Part shown: piece by piece, positions 33,851 to 46,278 of the stretch
How positions within the stretch are numbered: the stretch's first letter is position 1
Layout of the letters: every line of letters starts with the position of its first letter
NCBI GenBank assembly: GCA_000697665.1
Contig: KL197730.1
Span: 7,831 to 71,830, forward strand
Source: Jaapia argillacea MUCL 33604
Lineage: Eukaryota > Basidiomycota > Agaricomycetes > Jaapiales > Jaapiaceae
Length of the DNA stretch: 64,000 bases
Reading direction: 5' to 3'
The notes under the pieces: model-generated
What the model was told of the DNA's origin: nothing
Database searches by the model: none
The model's input: the letters and a program-made list of their open reading frames with translations, nothing else
Translations under genes and position numbers: made by a program

Positions 33851-34200
33851 GTGGCGATCTTTGGAAAGATGTGTTGGCTTGGCCGAGGACGAGTGCGAGC
33901 AGTGTGGGAGATCGATGAATGAGGCTGGATAGGACAACGTTTTTCAGCGCCTGTTTATGGTTTGGCAAAAAACTCGGCGTTAGATTAACCTACTTTCCTA
34001 TAAGGAGGGGTCAGAGTGGATGTCAGACTGCCTTGCCTTGATTTTGGAGGGGAAGACGGTGTCGCATCGAGGAATCCCAAGTTGGGGAAAGAGGCAACAA
34101 AGGAATCTATTCGTACAAACAAGGAGTCCCACTCCACATATTCTAACTAGGTGTCCATCCGAAGAACCGTTCGCTACCCAGATGGCCACCTAGTCGGATC
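33851..34200. other. Short spacer between the tandem DUF4470 genes
   Basis: About 350 bp that must hold the promoter of paralogue 1 (minus strand) and the 3' end of paralogue 2. No further frame is recognised. Confidence 0.5.
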
Positions 34201-36685
34201 TTAGGTACGAGTAAACTCCACGAAACGTTCTGACCACACCGAGGCCGGACCAAGTTGTACCTGGAATGGGCATCAGGATTGGTACCGCAGCACGAGGCAA
34301 AGGAAATCCGTACATAAAGGTACCAGGTCTCCCGGTCGGGGAAGACAGGCAGTGTCGTAGTTAGGCCGTCGACGGGCACGCCAAGTCGCTGTTGATCGTG
34401 AGATCAGTAACCGTCGCCGAAAGACCAAATACACTTACAGGAGGAACAATGGTGTGCGTCTCCTTAAGTTTCATCCCAGAGCTCTGCAATGCGGCTGACA
34501 TATCTTGTTCGCTGAGAAACTCAGAGAAAGCCTTTGAATTATCATATACAACTGCCAGGTAGGACTTCTGGCTCGCGAGTGTTGTGAATGTATCTGGAGA
34601 AACGTAAGATCATCAATGTGGGAAGTGGATTACCATCGAAGGCGACGGACCAGAAGTTGGGTTTGTCCCTTCAATCCCGGAAACCTGAACGCTCGGGTAA
34701 GTTTCGGACTATCGACATGCTCGGAAAAAAACCAAACCCACTTTGCCTTCACTGACGAGGCGACGTACGAGCTCTCGAATGTCATCTGGTGTAGAAGGGC
34801 GCGCATCAGGGTGGTGAACAACCCAATTCTTGAAATATCCAATGATCGTGGCATCGCTACTGCTATTCAGAAATGGGCTCCAAGAGGCCAAAACAGCGGA
34901 TACCCCCGCGTGGTCGATATCAAGCATGTTTGAAACGTCGATACGATCAAAACAAGTAGGAACGTCGAGCGTCAAGAAACTCTTCGATTGTAACGCCCTC
35001 GCAAGGTCCGATGCATCACGGTTGAAAAGATGGAAGGACACACGGAATTGTCGAAGGCGCAAAGCAAAATTCCGGAGTTGTTCTGAGAGGAAGAAATATA
35101 GACAGCCGTAAACGTCGGAAGGCTGGGCACCATGTCCCTTGCCTGCTTTGATGATCTCTTGGATACTCGAAGGAAGTCAGTAGAGGGCGCGTTTTCATAG
35201 ATGAGCGACTTACTCCCAGGAATCCAAGGGATCGACAGCATCATCCTGCAACCAACGACCATTAGGAGAGAAAAGGAATCGATTTGGAAAGTTGAAATGG
35301 CCATTGAGCGCGCCGAAGGGTAGAATGAGACCAAATCGGCGATATTCATGGAACGCAAGTCGGTGAGAAGGCTCCAGCCGCTCGTACAGATGGTGCCGAT
35401 GGTCTATTCGGGATGGGGCAAATCTGGATGCATGAACGCAACTTAATGATTAGTACACGACGGCTGAAATAGATATTTGAGGTTTCATACCGCACGCGCT
35501 TATATTCGATTTGGGCATCGTCCATCGAATATTTTGAGGATAACATGAGCACAAGTTCTTTCATCAACGACCGTGGAATGTTACTGGACAGAGATGAGGA
35601 TGATCCAAGAGGGATGGAGAATGGACTATTGTCAGGGATGTCTCGAAGAAGGGTGCTGATGGTCATCGAAGTGTGCAACGAGTTCTCGGACGGTACGAAA
35701 GCGGAATACCAGAAGTGAAGAGCCACTTCGGCGGCCACGGTATGGTCCACAACGGTACCCAGGAGGAGGAGTAGAACGAGGTTTCGAATTACAACGTAAG
35801 GCTCGCGATCGTTGAGTAATATTGTTAGTTGTCCAGAGTAGTTCGGCGGCAAGCTGTTGATTGTGCGCACGACATTTTTGAGATCTCCAGAGGCTAAGTC
35901 AAGTGTTTGGTCATAGAACGGATGAGGTTAGGTTAGGTTAGACTCACAAGGAAAGGCGACAGAAAAATCTTTCGACGGGTCACCTTCATTCTTATCCAGG
36001 TTGATCACATCAACGGCGGGCATGTTGCCCCACCTGACCATGACAGAAATATCAGTATGGCGTAGCCAGGATGAAAAGGATTCTTACAGAGGTATACTAG
36101 TGGCCATTCTGTCATCCCTCCTCAGCCAAGCTGGCACTATATCTCGTTCGCCAACTTCAGGGCCCAAAACCGACGAAGCTCGTCCCTCCACAACCCAAGC
36201 CGGTTTCCAGTCTTTGGACCTGACATTATCTTTGCAGTCTGAACACACGCGATGGGTCATGGATAGTATTCGAGGACAATAAGCGAACAACGAACCTCGC
36301 TTGTGGATCGGCCAATGCTCTTTCTGACAGGGCTGAAAAGCACTAAGAAAAGGGAAAGGGAGTCGCTACGCTGAGACTCACTTTAGAGCAATAAGACACC
36401 AATTTACATGCACTACAAGTCATCTTTCCCTCGTTTGGACATATTCTTCGGACGCTGACATCCACATTGGCGCACAAGAGCCTCTCGAGGGGTTGAACTT
36501 TGTAAAGCTGTCCTGCACGGATCGACTGGGCCAATCGATTCTGGAATCCAGCAGTCGCATCCTGAAACAAACCGGATGCCGTAGCAAAGAGAGAGCCCAT
36601 CAGTTCGATATCCTGGGAGAGATATCCGGAGAGTGGAGTGGTTGAGGACAAGGGCTCAGGAATATCGATAACGATCGTTTGATCA
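34201..36685 (-). CDS. MYND finger / DUF4470 protein, paralogue 2
   Basis: Same architecture as paralogue 1: VQPLERLLCANVDV, finger CPNEGKMTCSACKLVSYCSK, then DCKDNVRSKDWKPAWVVEG, an intron, WGNMPAVDVINLDKNEGD, MRTINSLPPNYSGQL, LLNDREPYVVIRNLVLLLLL, RLRQFRVSFHLFNRDASDLA, and the end PVFPDRETWYLY, an intron, VQLGPASVWSERFVEFTRT stopping at 34201. Matching intron sites show that the pair arose by tandem duplication. The 5' end is unclear: the frame is open from about 36685 (IVIDIPEPLSS), but I find no counterpart of the small first exon of paralogue 1, so the gene may have lost its start. Protein size about 560 residues. Confidence 0.72.
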
Positions 36686-37440
36686 TGTATTCGGCGCTTG
36701 TTTCAAGGAAACGCGGTCCACTAGATGAGCATCTGGCCGACGACACGAGCCCTGCACGAGTCCACTGCGTGGCTAGGTGGTGGAACCCAGAAGACTACGG
36801 CTAGCCTAGAGAACATCTTGGATGTGAGTTGCTGATGATTCAATGGCTACTGATCGGTAAGTCGCCAGAGAAGAACAAGCTTGTCCCACACAGCGTGAAC
36901 GCCGGCGCACTTCCGGCATTGATTTCTGCCTCCAGCAACTCGGAAGTAAAATTCGATGGCAGTGCAAAAGTTACATAAAGGGGTTCTTCGCGCGTGTATG
37001 CGGCTACATGGGGATGCCTCAGCATCTCTGGGAACACACATCTGCTGGTTCGAAACGAAAATTACAGGTAGCCAAAGAGCCCGATAGCATTTTTTTGGGT
37101 GAGACCTGGTGAGATAGGGGGTGAAGTGACGCACCAACATCAGACGAGACAGCGAGGGTATGTACCCGGAGGGGCGGGGAAGCTACTTGCCAAGCGCTGG
37201 GGGGCGTTGACAACTTGGTCGCTATTGGGCCACCAGCAGATCCCCTCTAACCCTGGCCAGGATAGGGGCGATGGGTTAGGCCGTAATGGAAAGATCAATG
37301 GGAGGGATCCTGTTTGTTTGCGTTTACCAGGAATCTGGATGCGCGACCGTGACTCGGTGAAGGGGCGAGCCATCCATACCTCGAACACGTGGCGAGACCT
37401 CTCCCACTTGTCTCTGCACTCCGTGGGCTCATACTTACCG
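36686..37440. other. Intergenic with repeat copies
   Basis: Upstream of DUF4470 paralogue 2 and of the F-box gene. Contains the repeat at 37020-37285 and the word 'aattcgatggcagtgcaaa' (near 36950), which recurs near 39398. No gene seen. Confidence 0.5.
37020..37285. repeat. Dispersed repeat, copy 2
   Basis: Partner of 30545-30835: 'aacacacatctgctggttcg', 'agcccgatagca', 'gagacctggtgagat', 'cagacgagacagcgaggg', 'gccaagcgctggg', 'aaccctggccagg'. Non-coding by appearance. Confidence 0.65.
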
Positions 37441-39155
37441 ATGATGCGTGCACAACTCTTGACCCTGCCCAATAACATTTAGCTTGAGATTATCTATTAT
37501 CTGGACAACCGTTCTGTACTATGGTTTCGGCTGGTGCGTGTCATATCTAACTAGTCCCGTGGTTCCACATAAATCTAACAACCATCATGGTCTGTGACTG
37601 TCCTACAGGTGTGCCGTGCCCTTCACGATCTTGTCAATGCCCATTCGCATGACATCATGTATTCAATTGAGCTATGGAGGCATGGTTTGGTTGACAATAT
37701 TAACCAGGATGATGTGAAGGATAGTGGGAATAGTATGTCGACAGCGCAGAAGCGCGAAAGGCTCCAGGAGTATGTTGCAGCCCTTCGAAAACCTGATCTG
37801 GGGAGGCTGGTCCAAGATCGTGTTTCTGTTGATAGAGGGAAACTATGGGACCTATATGGCGGAATGCTGGTGAATGGGAACCATGAGTGCAAGAAACTCT
37901 CATTCTATTCGCTTCCACGTCGAGGCGAAGACATGACTGCAAAGGCGTCGAATATCACGACGGGGTACGTGATCGCAGATCTTGGTATCGATCCTTCACA
38001 AGATTTGGTGGCTCTCATCGAAGGGTGAGTTACTCTACGGTTGGAAGCACCACGGTGTTGATGTCAAACGCACTGCAGCCCCACTCATTCCAAGTCATCA
38101 TCGACTATTCGACTATGTTCCATTGACTCTGGTAAACACCACCGCCTCGCAAAGAAGTCCGTCATCAAGCATACACCGGATATCTCGACTCAAAACTATA
38201 CATATGACATATCAATCTCATCTCGGTACCTGGCTATCCTCTTCTCCTCAGATAAGAATAAAGAGTTGGCAATATGGAACTGGAAAACTGGAACGCTGAA
38301 GCTGGTATGTTCTTTCCATCTTTTCATTCAACTGGCTGAACTTGTTGCCAGCGACTGGTTGGTCGATCACTCCAGTCATTTTCGTTCTGGACCAGTCACC
38401 ATGTCCTCCTCGCTGTCGTGGATACCGAGGGTAACGATCAGCCCGAGCTTCGCATCATGAAATTCGACCAATCTGGTCGAAAGCTCCAGATTGGTAATGC
38501 TCCATACCTCTGTTCCTTCCTCTATCCTTCGCTGGCCGAAGGTGCCACCTCCATTCGATTGCGATTTCTTGGAAGCAACCCGGTTCCCAATTGGATGCCA
38601 CGTCCAGATCCAAAATTTCCCTTCTTTCTCGACGGCCAGAACCGTGCCTTCATTGTCCGCTATGATGTCACGAATGGTCTAAAAGTCTTCACGTTCTTCC
38701 TTGGCGTCCCCTATTTCACCTTTCAATCATGCTTGGACATCCTCCACATATGTCCAGAAAAGCCCAAGCGTTTCATTTGGGAGTACTGGGGCATGAAGGG
38801 CAGTCGGATGCTTCCCCTCAAAGTCGATCCCGACTGGGAGCGCTCTTCATATGGAAGCATGTTTGCATACTTGAAGTCTCGCCGTCGCTCTGCAGCCTTT
38901 CCAGCGAAACAGGAGCTGGTCCTATGGGATTTCAACCCACAGGTTCCATCGTTGCAAGATGAAACTCAGGATGAACCCAATGTCATTGAGAATCACATTG
39001 GGATTTTCGAGGACGATGTTATCAGTAATCTGCCGGTCAAAATCACGTCCTTCCCTCTGCCCTCATCTCTTTTGAAGGCGCATCCGTTTGACGGGGTGTT
39101 ACTGCATGATCGGAATGTCATTTTGGTTGAGGCACGAAGCACCCATATTTCCTGA
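37441..39155 (+). pseudogene. F-box protein with a stop in the F-box
   Basis: Four exons: 37441-37533, 37609-38024, 38079-38304, 38352-39155, all GT-AG and in phase. Exon 1 reads MMRAQLLTLPNNI, a TAG, then LEIIYYLDNRSVLWFRL, and exon 2 continues VCRALHDLVNAHSHD. The pattern LPxxI.LEIIxYLDxRSV...VCRAL is a typical fungal F-box, the Skp1-binding domain of SCF ubiquitin ligases. The about 450-residue remainder (SSRYLAILFSSDKNKELAIW NWKTG; LLAVVDTEGNDQPELRIMKF; KLQIGNAPYLCSFLYP) has the feel of a degenerate beta-propeller that would bind the substrate. Apart from the TAG at about 37480 all exons are open, so this is either a recent pseudogene or the stop is an error. Start at a later ATG would remove the F-box. 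Confidence 0.68.
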
Positions 39156-39869
39156 GATATCTTCTCACAGGATGTCTCCCTCCAGTCTAGGAAGGCTCGG
39201 AAGAATTTCGAAAGGGTGTATACGGTGTTCACGACTCATAGCTGATAAGAGGCGGAAGCACGGTCGAGGAGCAACTGGAGAGTTATGCAGTCGTTTTGCA
39301 GTCGTTTTGCAACCTATGTGTACTTAGTTCTTCACGGAGACATGTATACATGCCCTAGATCTGAGTATCCAGGCACACAGTATTATGTAAAGTAGAATTC
39401 GATGGCAGTGCAAAGTTACATACACTGATATCCATACAGGGCTGATACAAACTGTAACTTCAATTTCAAAGGTCTTCGTGTGCGAGTCATCCGAGTCGCA
39501 CCGCTACTTATCTATGGTTGTTGTCTCCAATCTCTGTTTCTCCTGATCGCTTGAAACGACGATGCATCTCCTTTGAACTGAGCGTCAAAGCCAATTGCAA
39601 CAGTCACTGCGCACTGCACTTCTCGACACTCAAGATTATTATCGTTGTCCGCCTTATCTTCGGATTCACTGCTTCATCGCCTCAACACATCGCCACAACC
39701 ACACTAGTACTGTCGACGGGCGATCCTTTATTACCATGACCTTTCTGACTGCTCTCCCGACTTGTTGCATCTCACCAATCGACCCTCTCCACAGCTGTAT
39801 TTTGGGCTGTGATCTTTTGCGTTCCCTTTGGCTGCGTCCGTCACTTGCATATTGTTACAAGATCGCGAG
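39156..39869. other. Intergenic, promoter of the DUF6535 gene
   Basis: About 700 bp. Contains the recurring word 'agaattcgatggcagtgcaa' near 39395, also seen near 36950. Nothing else recognised. Confidence 0.45.
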
Positions 39870-42800
39870 ATGGGCTTACACGACTTCCCCGAATTCGTGG
39901 AGGGCTCTTCTACTGGGAGCCACTCATCAGAGGCTTCCACTCCAAATTTAGAGGAGGACGAGCTGGAGTTGAGGATGGAGGAGACCTTCCCACCATACCC
40001 ATACCCCTTTCGCTCACCAACTTCAGACAATATGGTAAGACCGTGCGTCTATCCACTAGTCTTGTTGCCTCTGCTTACTTTCTCGGTATCAAGTCTAGCC
40101 CATACTGGGAGGTAGATCCAGAGGTGTACGATTCTCCATCACGGTCTCATTCTGTATCTTTGAGATCGGATGACGAAGAAGTCCGATCAAGACCTCCAAC
40201 ATACGAGAATACAATGAACAGCAAGGCTGCAGCCCATGTGGATTACTCCCTTTGGGTACGTACATCGATGTTTTTGTTTTCCCATTCTTTAACCCGGATA
40301 TCGGTCGTCTGTTTAGGATCCAATACCGCCGCCAATATTCTCGGAGTTCCAACCAAATTCTCCCACTTTGCGTCCTATTTCCCCCCCTCCAATCGAGAAT
40401 TTGGATTATGCGAGACGATCCCCATCTCCGACCGTGCATTCCTTTTCTTCCCCTTCTCCCACAGTTTCGACCCTGCCGCCTCCTCTCCCTCCGCGTTCCT
40501 CTACTCCCAGACGCCCATCCACTCCACGGCGGCCGACTTCACCCTCTCCTGCCCTTCCTCCAGCTTATATCGATCGTGGGTTCCTTCCCTTCCTTTCAAT
40601 TCCGAATATCTCATTAAATGCTTGACAGATGACGCCAGGATTGATGCGTTTGGTGAGGAGTTGGCAGAAAACTCGCGGGTTTGGCAAACGTATGCAACTA
40701 CTGCCGCTGCCTTTGATGCAGACATGGTGGATGGGTGGAATAGCAGTCTCGACTGTCTCCTGATATTCGTAAGCCCTTAGTGCTCTCAACTCGTAATCAA
40801 CTTTCATAACTAGCACTGTGTATATAGGCAAGTCTGTTCTCAGCCGTCGTCACCGCTTTCGTCACACAGTCATCAAATTTACTCCAACCTGACTATGGTC
40901 AGACAACTGCCTTGTTGTCAGCGCACATCCTAGCTGCCCTGACGAACGGGGGAAACACTTCGTTCATGGCGGCCGTTCCTCCCCCCGAGCAGATTCTCTC
41001 GTTCCAGGCGCCTGCTTTTGCCGAGGCCGTCAATCTCCTATGGTTCGCGGCCCTGGGGCTGAGCCTAGCTTCTGTCATGGTGGCTATGCTGGCAAAGCAA
41101 TGGCTCGGCGCCTATCGTTCGCGACCCAACTCGGAGCCCTACAAATGGGCTTGCGATCGACAACTCCGATTCGACGGACTGCAGAAATGGTCGGTGCAAC
41201 ATATCATGATCCTTCTTCCGGCACTCCTCCATGCATCTCTATTTCTCTTCCTCATCGGCCTCGTCATATATCTATGGCAGCTCGACTCCAAAGTATCGAA
41301 TGTAGCATGCGTCATATTCGGCATCGTGTTTGTGTTCTACTTTGGAACCAATGCGATAGCTATCTTCGACGCCAGTTGCCCATTTGTGACACCAATATCA
41401 CAATACTGCAGGTGCTACTTATTCCCCAACGACCCTGGATCGAGACCTCGGCACGTTCTTGCTCCCCGGTCCGTCATGTGGCTGGCATCTACAAATGATC
41501 CAACAGTATCCAGTGTTGCCTTGCAAGCACTAGCAGGACTCCGCCGTGGATTTAAAGCTCATGATGCGATCCTGGTACGCCAGTTTGCAAGTCTTGCGAT
41601 GGAACGGTTGAAAGGGTGTTTCATTTCGGAGGACCAGGATGGTGCCGTGCTTGTGCTGCGCAATCAGATGGTTCACGAGGCTTCTCGCTACTCGAGGGCC
41701 TTGATGAACCTAGTGGATGATTCACGTAGCGCAGGAGGTGCTTTTGCCGATGTCGTTGGGGACTCGTTACTGCCCCGTATGTTGAAGCAACTCAGTGGTC
41801 GGCCAAACCCTACAATTGCCCTTTTGGCTCTCTGCGATCAACAACGACTCCTTCATCGTGGTCAATTAGACCGATGGCTCTCTGTGCGCCGCCATAACGG
41901 CTCATATGATGCCCAAGAGGCGGATCGGCTGATCCAGAGTGAACCTTTGGTCACAAATATGAAGGACATTCTCAAGTATCTGGGCGACTTTCTCAAGGGA
42001 CATATCTTCCTCCAGCCCATCGCAATAGAGATCGCCATCGAAATTATGGGGTTTTCGCCAATTCCTTGGGTAGCGGCAGTTTCATCGGGAGAGTTGTCAA
42101 CGGAAGCCATGCTCTTACCGTTGTTGAAACTGCATCACCAGTCGCGCGACGGGACCTCCGCGATTCGAAATGCAGTAGCATCCACAATGTCGATATTTTG
42201 GAAAGTTCACCAGTCTCCCAGGCTGCCCGATTCCATCGACGACTTTGCCTTTAGGTTTGAGGCAGCCCTTTCGGTCATCGCAACTAACGAGAGGGAATAC
42301 GACATCAAGAGAAGGCCACGAGAACAGTTGCTCCATTCGCTTTCATACTTCGCTCGAAGTTTCAAGTCGGAAAGCCCCAGACTGACCGCCGAATCATTCA
42401 TCGATGAACTTTTCCACGAATGCGACAACCGAGATGGAACGGAGGAGGAGGCTTACAGCGACTCCGCTGCCGTCGAGGCTCTGCTCCCATTGCTCGTTGC
42501 ACCGTCAAGTACTCTCACTCACGAGTTAAAGGCCGGCGTTGTCACTAGGATTCAAGCCAATGCAGTGAGTGCGTTTCAAGAACCCCCTCCTGAACCAACG
42601 AGCATGTTCTCTCGAGCCGTCCCGTTCAACCCTAACCCACCGGACACCGTATCTACACTACTTTCTGCTTTGGAAGAAAATGCCGGATCAACATCTTCTT
42701 GGTTAAGCGATGTCTGCGTCGTGCTGCATCTCGTCACACAAGAAGCTAGTCACCGGGAGGCGTTGGTTGCGGAAGCCTCGTTGGTCATGCAGCTTATGAG

Positions 42801-43335
42801 CGGGTCAGCTTCGAGTGAGGTCGCGAGCTATCTATTCTGGATTCTTACAAACTGCCTTCGCCACACCCTTTCCAATTCGATACCCCAGATTCCAATCACT
42901 CCCGAGGAAGCTTCGTTGCTCGAAGGGTATATCGACAAGTTCGGGCTAACCCCCGAAGATGCTCACGCTTGGGTTGATATCCTGGCATTCACGCCTTGGA
43001 TGAATTCTCGAACGCTTGTAGACTCAATGTGCAGAAGTTTGGCTGGTCAGGACCTTGCGCAAACGCAGAGACTTGAGGAACTTCGGGCGCCCCTCCTGGA
43101 GTACACGCGGCGATCTCCTCCAGAATATATTCGAGACCCGGCAACACAGGCTACCCATTTCCTCGTTGACGCGTTGGGATCCTTCACCCCTCCAACCTCC
43201 ACACAAGGTCCATCTACACCGACGAGCTACTTCTACAATGACACCTCGACATCCGTCACCCCTCCATCTCCTGCTCACACCGTCGTTCATGTCAAGTATA
43301 CACCGGAGGATCATGGACCCATCCGTCAGAGATAA
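39870..43335 (+). CDS. DUF6535 membrane protein, intact
   Basis: Five exons (39870-40034, 40094-40255, 40317-40575, 40629-40768, 40828-43335) give 1,077 residues with all phases matching. The N-terminus is acidic, then Pro/Ser-rich (SPSPTVSTLPPPLPP). DUF6535 starts at VWQTYATTAAAFDADMVDGW NSSLD and contains four membrane spans: LLIFASLFSAVVTAFV, LLWFAALGLSLASVMVAMLA, MILLPALLHASLFLFLIGLV, VACVIFGIVFVFYFGTNAIA. The long C-terminal half (about 700 residues) is helical, with repeat-like spacing. DUF6535 proteins are numerous in mushroom-class fungi and have no known function; the layout suggests a membrane-anchored helical scaffold. No lesion seen. Confidence 0.87.
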
Positions 43336-43902
43336 AATGTTGTAGCTTAATGATAATCTCGTGTTGCATTCCTAGTATACTACGCTCCAACTTCGTCAAG
43401 GTATTTTTTTTTCCAATGACACTGCCGTTTGGACGGATGCAAGTTCGGATGGATCCCTTAATTAAGACGTGCGAGCAGGTCCCAACAATTGCCGACAGAA
43501 CTCCACTGTTGCTTACCCATCGCACTCTTTACAGTTGTCCAAGCAATGACACGACTGGGTCGACAAAAGGTGGGGAGCCGCTGCAATCAGAACATCTGCC
43601 ACACTGTTGCAGGGAAAATAAAGACAGCTATGTCCATGTTTAACAGCTCCAGATTCCATCGGTGAGAACAGGCTCTCAAGCAGTAAGGTGGCTTCATGGC
43701 GCGAGAAGATCATAAACATGGATTGATTGTAAATTGAGGAAATGACTAGACCGATGACATGCAAGAGTTCACAACTACAGTACCTGCGAGATCCCACCAC
43801 CGGATCAACGAACGGAGGAGAACGAGCGCCCACCCAAGGGCGAAATCCAAAGAAATCGACATTCACCAACAATACCCGTTGCTGGCACCATGGTACGTTT
43901 GC
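43336..43902. other. Intergenic between convergent genes
   Basis: 3' flanks of the DUF6535 gene and the CDC20 gene. A minus frame (43872-43513) shows no motif. Two short words recur ('gactgggtcgacaaaaggtg' and 'accggatcaacgaacggagg'), nothing more. Confidence 0.45.
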
Positions 43903-45699
43903 TCACCGAATCCCCAAGATACCCGTTGAACTGGAAGCCTTCTCTCTCCCTTTACCCTTCTTCTCCTTTGGCACCTCCCACACCCTCCAAAACTTCAAAT
44001 TCTCATCCCCTGCTCCTGTGACGACCAAATCACCCCCAGGACTTCTGGCACAAAACAAGACCCTAGTATCATGGGCATCCCGAATCTCGGCGACCCTCTC
44101 CATACTGGGATAGGCGTGGATCATGATGGAGTTGTTTGGATATCCGTGGGTTGAGAGGAATTCCTTGCGGTGAGGAGACCAGTGAATATTGGTTACTTGG
44201 GAGGAGGTTGCGAGAGAGTGGAGACGAGCTCCCGTTGTTGAATTCCAGATATTGATTGTGGCGTCGTTTGTGCCACCTCCCGAAGCGAGGAGGGAGGGTT
44301 GCCACGGGCACCATGCGAGAGCCTGGACAATGTGAAGATGCGAGCAATGATGGGATAAAACGTCAGTCTAGGGGTATACCCATGGAGCAGTAGTTTCATA
44401 CCTTTACGGCAGCTGTGTGATTCCGCTTGGTCCACTTGGCACTGACATGAGAGCCAGTAACACTCTCTGCTATCCTGCCATCCCATATATTCACCACATT
44501 ATCATTTCCACCGCTCGCCAACAACTCTCCGTCCTCCCTCCAAGTCAAGCCACACACCTCGCCCGTGTGCCCGAGCAACTCCATAACCTTGTGCCTCGCA
44601 ACCCTGACATCATGATGCCAAATACTGCCATCACCGCAACCAGAACTCAGGATATGGTTGTTCCAACTGAGCGCAGCGATCTGACCCTGATGTCCACTCA
44701 TGCTCCTTAGTCGTTGACCAGTCTCGACGTCCCACAACTCAACTTCACCGGTACCACATCCCACACCGAGAAACATGCCGTCGCTTGAGAAGGAAACGGA
44801 AGAAACGTATGAGCCTTCTGGGGCTTCGCCGACGTGTGTGACTGCGCCAGTGTCAGCTTTCCAAATGTAGGTGTTCTCGGCTAGAGCGACTGCTACGACG
44901 TTTAGACAACTCCAACTCAACAAGTTCAGGTAGAAATCGTCGACCATGCCTGGTGCGTCTAGGACGCGTTCAGGCTGAGTGGAGATTTTACGAGACTTGT
45001 TGGTAGTTGCGCCAGTAGAGGTAGGGAGTGAGCCGGTACGGGCGTATAGAGGACGAACAGCATCGCGTTGGGCTGCGAGGGTCGTGTCGGAGGGAGGTGG
45101 AGGAGGTTCGTGGTAGGAGAGAATGCGTTTGTTGATGGGTACACCGGTGGCTGACGCGAGTCGGGCGGTGTGGGAAGGGGAGGAGGAGGAATGGGAGAGG
45201 TGCATTAGTTCGAGGGTTGCTGCCACCTCACCCACGTCCGCGTTGCGAGATGTGATGAAGCGGTCTCGGGTATCGCGCTGGGAGCATGGTTAGGAAGGAT
45301 TATGGATTGGAACGCAAGCAGAGCGCGCACCTGGAGAGTACCGGTGGACTTTGAACGCTTTGGGTCTGTGCGTGGTGGAGGGACGTAGTCGTGTGTGATG
45401 ACATCCAACCTGCTCTCGATACCGCCTTTCCTGATGACACCCGAGTTTGCTTGCTTGGAGAGAGCCTCTGTGATCTGAAGGGCGCCGGATGTGGTTCGCT
45501 TCACAGGCGACGAAGGGCGGGAAGAGATGAAAGGATTTGCGCTGATTGTGTCTGCGATGGCGCCCCTTTGATTTGTTTGTCGCTTTGTGGGAGATGCAAG
45601 AGACATAGACGAGATTCCATTCATCATAGACGGCGTCAGAGGTGTCTTCGTCTCAGAACGAGACCGCTGTCGACTCGGCGTTTTAGGCGTGAAGGCCAT
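43903..45699 (-). CDS. CDC20: CDC20/Slp1 homologue, APC/C activator
   Basis: Three exons (45699-45331, 45277-44402, 44322-43903; introns 53 and 79 bp) give 554 residues from MAFTPKTPSRQRSRS. The N-terminus is basic and Ser/Thr-Pro-rich, then a C-box-like RDTRDRFITSR. The WD40 propeller begins at PERVLDAPGMVDDFYLNLLS W, with clear blades VELWDVETGQRLRSM, SIWHHDVR, VVNIWDGR, TINIWNSTTGARL and LKFWRVWE. The protein ends GILGIR, the Ile-Arg tail that docks on the APC/C. CDC20 recruits securin and mitotic cyclins to the anaphase-promoting complex and is the target of the spindle checkpoint. The DAPGMVDDFYLNLLSW segment and IR tail make the family certain. CDC20 is favoured over CDH1/FZR because of the long N-terminus and C-box context, but that split is less sure. 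Confidence 0.92.
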
Positions 45700-46278
45700 C
45701 ACAGTTGTGAGCAGAATCGGCAGCAGGCCCTCCTCCGCGTGCATATCCAACAATCATGTGACTTACTCGTGGCCGTCATGTGATCGCGTCGTAACTCGTG
45801 ATAACTACTAAGTATCAGTGGTGGGGAGTTCCAAACAATTTCGGTCTCGAATTATTTCTCTTCAACTACGTTGCGGATACTCGTTGTAAAAAATGGTGCA
45901 ATATCATTGCCTCTTTCATGCCCACAGCCTCTAGTTGCGAGAAACAGGGCGCTTGAGCTCTCGGCACAAATTTCTGAGGGGGTTGTGATGTGGGTTGCAA
46001 GATTCCAGCAACTTTCATATCGATAGATGCCCCCGAAAAAAAACAGGTACAGCACACTGGGATCACAAGGTGATGGCCCATCAAATTTCACCCAATATGG
46101 CAGGTGCATCTTTCGATGGGTGTTGCACATCGTTTGCTTGGGCAAAGTTGTTGTGGCAAGGGAATAACCTGGGCACACGACACTAGCCAGAATAGGTAGT
46201 CTTCACATGAATGAAAGAACCAGTGTAAGCTCTCTCTGTTCACAGTAGACTAAGGAACTCGAGTGTACAACACAGTAC
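45700..46278. other. Intergenic, CDC20 promoter side
   Basis: About 580 bp upstream of the CDC20 start; composition becomes AT-richer towards 46.2 kb, where the repeat-rich region starts. No gene seen. Confidence 0.5.

Noticed and set aside
35928-35944. ggttaggttaggtta as a telomere-like tract
   Set aside because: Only three units, inside a gene intron, and not the TTAGGG unit.
37099-37440. Frame upstream of the F-box gene as its N-terminus
   Set aside because: It lies in the dispersed repeat and has no conserved motif; the F-box pattern starts at MMRAQLLTLP.
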